Assembly: GCA_947038745.1 (NCBI GenBank)
Contig: CAMQXE010000044.1
Location: 1 to 8,596 of the forward strand
Reading direction: 5' to 3'
DNA from: an uncultured Propionibacteriaceae bacterium
GTDB taxonomy: Bacteria; Actinomycetota; Actinomycetes; Propionibacteriales; Propionibacteriaceae
Length of the DNA: 8,596 nt
Numbering within the stretch: position 1 is the stretch's first letter; each line of letters starts with the position of its first letter. Of this stretch, positions 6,673-8,596 are shown one piece after another. The notes beneath the pieces were generated by a model. It was given only the letters and a program-made list of their open reading frames with translations. It did no database searches and was not told the DNA's origin. A program made the position numbers and the translations under genes.

Positions 6673-7242
6673 TTATTCGAGACGACTTATATCCCATAGT
6701 GCAGCGCAGGTGTTGAGATCGTCGCAGAGAAGTTTTAGCTGCTGGGCTTTTTCTGCGGCTCTCCCAAGTGTGTTGCGCCCCTGAGCTACGGTGTCACAGA
6801 CAGCGGCAGCTTGACGTAACGCCGTAGCGAAGTTGCCAGTGAAAGCACCGCGTAAAATCTCATCAGCGGTGCTGCGCACCTGTGCAGGGACGAGGGAATC
6901 AGCGGGGGTAGCTGCTGCTAGCCCTGCCTGATATTCCTGGGCCACCTCATCGCTGCTGTGAGTCATCCATTCGCGCACAAGATAAAGCCGGTATAGCGCG
7001 CCAGGGAGCGAGTGTGCCGGGCGAGTCTCCCAAAGATCAGCCAATGTCGCGATCCCGACATCATCAGTAACGGAGATGAGGCGTTGCGTGAGTTCTGGGT
7101 CAGCAGGATGCAAGTGAAGCAGCGCTGCAGCAGTGTCGTGGGCAGCGTGGAGTCGGGTAATTGGGTCGCTACGTTCGGCTAGAGCTTCCAAAGATGCGGG
7201 CTCTTGGTAGCTCGGGCGATGCGGCTTAGGAATATCTGCCAT
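6673..7242 (-). CDS. Conserved-looking hypothetical protein, predicted all-helical and soluble
   Basis: This 189-residue protein is of unknown function. It has no signal peptide or membrane helix, is rich in Ala and Leu and looks almost entirely alpha-helical. Recognisable stretches are a Pro-rich start (KPHRPSYQEPAS, 6-17), LHAAHDTAAALLHLHP (31-46), SLPGALYRLYLVREWM (78-93) and a C-terminal helical region ending LNTCAALWDISRLE (176-189). I have an impression of similar actinobacterial proteins, about 200 residues long with an LPGALWRLY-like core and sometimes labelled as RNA polymerase beta subunit without apparent basis, but cannot confirm it. ATG7242 is the earliest standard start because the in-frame codon at 7254-7252 is a TAG. 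The upstream Shine-Dalgarno is poor (only GGCGGC adjacent). An out-of-frame ATG at 7250 lies 8 bases upstream. It is transcribed against its neighbours, convergent to ftsY and divergent from ffh, so it is regulated separately from the plus-strand cluster. Confidence 0.8.
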   Translation of the reverse strand: MADIPKPHRPSYQEPASLEALAERSDPITRLHAAHDTAAALLHLHPADPELTQRLISVTDDVGIATLADLWETRPAHSLPGALYRLYLVREWMTHSSDEVAQEYQAGLAAATPADSLVPAQVRSTADEILRGAFTGNFATALRQAAAVCDTVAQGRNTLGRAAEKAQQLKLLCDDLNTCAALWDISRLE

Positions 7243-7415
7243 GCCGCCATGCTAATCAGATAGGTGCCAGAAATCCCGGAAATGGAGGCTTCGAGGTGTT
7301 AGATAGGCGATTTTGGTAAAAATCTGGGTGCTCAGGGACACATGGCGTGGGGATAAGATGCTGTTAAAGCTCGCTGGCAGGTAAACTCTGCACGTCTACC
7401 TGAAAGGCGAGATCT
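7243..7415. promoter_or_regulatory. Divergent intergenic region between the hypothetical gene and ffh
   Basis: These 173 bases must hold promoters for both directions. For ffh, TAAGAT (7354-7359) and TAAACT (7382-7387) both fit TANNNT and would give leaders of about 50 and 22 bases, but neither has a convincing -35. An AT-rich short palindrome, ATTTT-GGT-AAAAAT, lies at 7310-7323. An 11-base direct repeat TYAGATAGGYG occurs at 7256-7266 and 7299-7309. In the ffh leader CAGGTA (7378-7383) can pair with TACCTG (7397-7402). No promoter for the minus-strand gene stands out; TATCTG at 7262-7257 is a weak candidate. Confidence 0.35.
7403..7407 (+). promoter_or_regulatory. Ribosome binding site of ffh
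   Basis: AAAGG, extended as AAAGGCGAG, lies 8 bases before GTG7416, an ideal spacing. It decides the GTG as the start, in agreement with the canonical Ffh N-terminus that follows. Confidence 0.75.
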
Positions 7416-8596
7416 GTGTTCGATACTTTGCAAGACCGGCTTAATGCGACGTTCCGTAACCTGCGCGGTAAGGGGCGGCTGTCTGATCAAGACATCGACG
7501 ACACTTGTCGCGAGATTCGTATCGCGCTGCTCGAAGCCGATGTCAATCTGGCAGTGGTGAAGGAGTTCATCGCTAATGTCAAGATGCGCGCAAAAGGTAC
7601 TGAGCTATCAGGTGCGCTTAATCCCACACAACAGATCATCAAGATCGTTAATGATGAACTCGTCAAGATTCTTGGTGGCGAGACTCGAACGTTGGCGTTC
7701 TCAAAGCGTCCGCCGACGGTCATCATGCTTGCCGGTTTGCAAGGCGCGGGTAAGACCACTCTGGCGGGAAAGCTCGCTTTTTGGCTGAAAGAGCAGGGGC
7801 ATTCGCCGCTCCTTGTCGCTGCTGATCTTCAGCGACCGAATGCCGTAAATCAGCTAACTATCGTTGGTGAGCGTGCAGGAGTTGCTACTTTTGCGCCTCA
7901 GCCTGGTAACGGAGTTGGGGACCCGGTTCAGGTAGCGCGCGATTCATTGGCTGAAGCAGAGCGCAAGCTGTATGACGTCGTCATTGTCGATACCGCTGGC
8001 CGCTTGGGTATTGATGCGGAGTTGATGCGCCAGGCTGCCGATATCAAGGCTGCTGTCAATCCTGACAATGTCTTGTTCGTTGTCGACGCGATGATCGGTC
8101 AAGATGCTGTGAACACGGCCCAGGCTTTCGAGCAAGGGGTTGGGTATGACGGTGTCGTGCTTTCGAAGCTGGATGGCGACGCTCGCGGCGGTGCAGCTTT
8201 GTCGATTGCCAGAGTCACTGGCAAGCCGATCATGTTTGCCTCTAATGGTGAGAATCTAAAAGATTTCGATGTATTCCATCCGGACCGTATGGCCAGCCGC
8301 ATTCTTGGCATGGGTGACATGCTTACGCTCATTGAGCAGGCTGAGAAAGCTTTTGACGCAGAGCAGTCACGTAAGGCTGCTGAAAAGCTTTTAGCCGGTA
8401 AAGGTGAGTTTGGCCTTGACGATTTCTTGGCGCAAATGCAGCAGCTGCGCAAGATGGGATCGATGTCGAAGATCCTGGGAATGTTGCCAGGGATGGGTGC
8501 GGTCAAAGAGCAGCTTGCGAACTTTGACGAGCGTGAAATTGACCGCATCGAAGCCATGATCAAGTCCATGACGCCTGCAGAGCGGGCTAATCCCAA
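7416..8596 (+). CDS. ffh: Signal recognition particle protein Ffh (SRP54), 3'-truncated by window end
   Basis: This is the SRP GTPase that binds signal sequences and the SRP RNA and docks with FtsY. From GTG7416, 393 codons plus 2 bases are present; the full protein is usually 450-550 residues. The start is (M)FDTLQDRLNATFRNLRGKGRL, the typical N domain. GTPase motifs are G1 GLQGAGKTT (107-115), G2 DLQRPNA (137-143, the form common in actinobacteria in place of DTYRPAA), G3 DTAGR (192-196), G4 SKLDGDARGG (250-259, Ser where Thr is more common) and FASNGENLKDFDVFHPDR (274-291). The linker GMGDMLTLIEQAE (298-310) leads to the M domain, whose Met-rich finger loop FLAQMQQLRKMGSMSKILGMLPGM (337-360) is visible. 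The window stops at MTPAERANP, just before the expected RNA-binding part. No frameshift or missing residue is seen in what is present. Confidence 0.98.
   Translation, partial: MFDTLQDRLNATFRNLRGKGRLSDQDIDDTCREIRIALLEADVNLAVVKEFIANVKMRAKGTELSGALNPTQQIIKIVNDELVKILGGETRTLAFSKRPPTVIMLAGLQGAGKTTLAGKLAFWLKEQGHSPLLVAADLQRPNAVNQLTIVGERAGVATFAPQPGNGVGDPVQVARDSLAEAERKLYDVVIVDTAGRLGIDAELMRQAADIKAAVNPDNVLFVVDAMIGQDAVNTAQAFEQGVGYDGVVLSKLDGDARGGAALSIARVTGKPIMFASNGENLKDFDVFHPDRMASRILGMGDMLTLIEQAEKAFDAEQSRKAAEKLLAGKGEFGLDDFLAQMQQLRKMGSMSKILGMLPGMGAVKEQLANFDEREIDRIEAMIKSMTPAERANP

Overview
This 8.6-kb window looks like an ordinary chromosomal segment of a moderate-GC actinobacterium. The order smc, ftsY, (small gene), ffh is typical of that phylum. 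FtsY carries an N-terminal membrane anchor, Ffh has the actinobacterial-style G2 motif DLQRPNA, and several genes start with GTG. The GC content (roughly mid-50s percent by eye) and protein flavour would fit the Actinomycetaceae (Arcanobacterium/Trueperella-like). That placement is inference from content; no marker gene for taxonomy is present.

Layout. Positions 1-97 hold no recognisable gene. A tandem-GNAT acetyltransferase gene (98-1093, +) follows, possibly translated from a leaderless mRNA, and ends in a long near-perfect palindrome (1096-1139). A tight plus-strand cluster comes next: a GtrA-like four-helix membrane protein (1169-1726), full-length smc (1736-5299, only 9 bases after the preceding stop) and ftsY (5347-6495, 47 bases after smc). 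A strong hairpin (6500-6534) closes this cluster. Positions 6544-6627 then contain a striking uncatalogued secondary structure: a 10-bp outer stem enclosing three short hairpins, lying between two convergent genes. The opposite strand carries a 189-codon gene of unknown function (6673-7242, -). A 173-bp divergent intergenic region leads to ffh (7416 onward, +), which runs off the window after 393 codons, inside its M domain.

Function. SMC is the chromosome-condensing ATPase. FtsY is the membrane-side receptor for the signal recognition particle, and Ffh is its protein component; together they target nascent membrane and secreted proteins to the translocon. GtrA-family proteins are thought to move lipid-linked sugars across the membrane. 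The SRP RNA itself is not visible here. The window is mostly housekeeping. The points most worth a second look are the 6544-6627 structure, a hairpin that would bury the ribosome binding site and GTG start of ftsY, and the uncharacterised gene placed between the two SRP GTPase genes.
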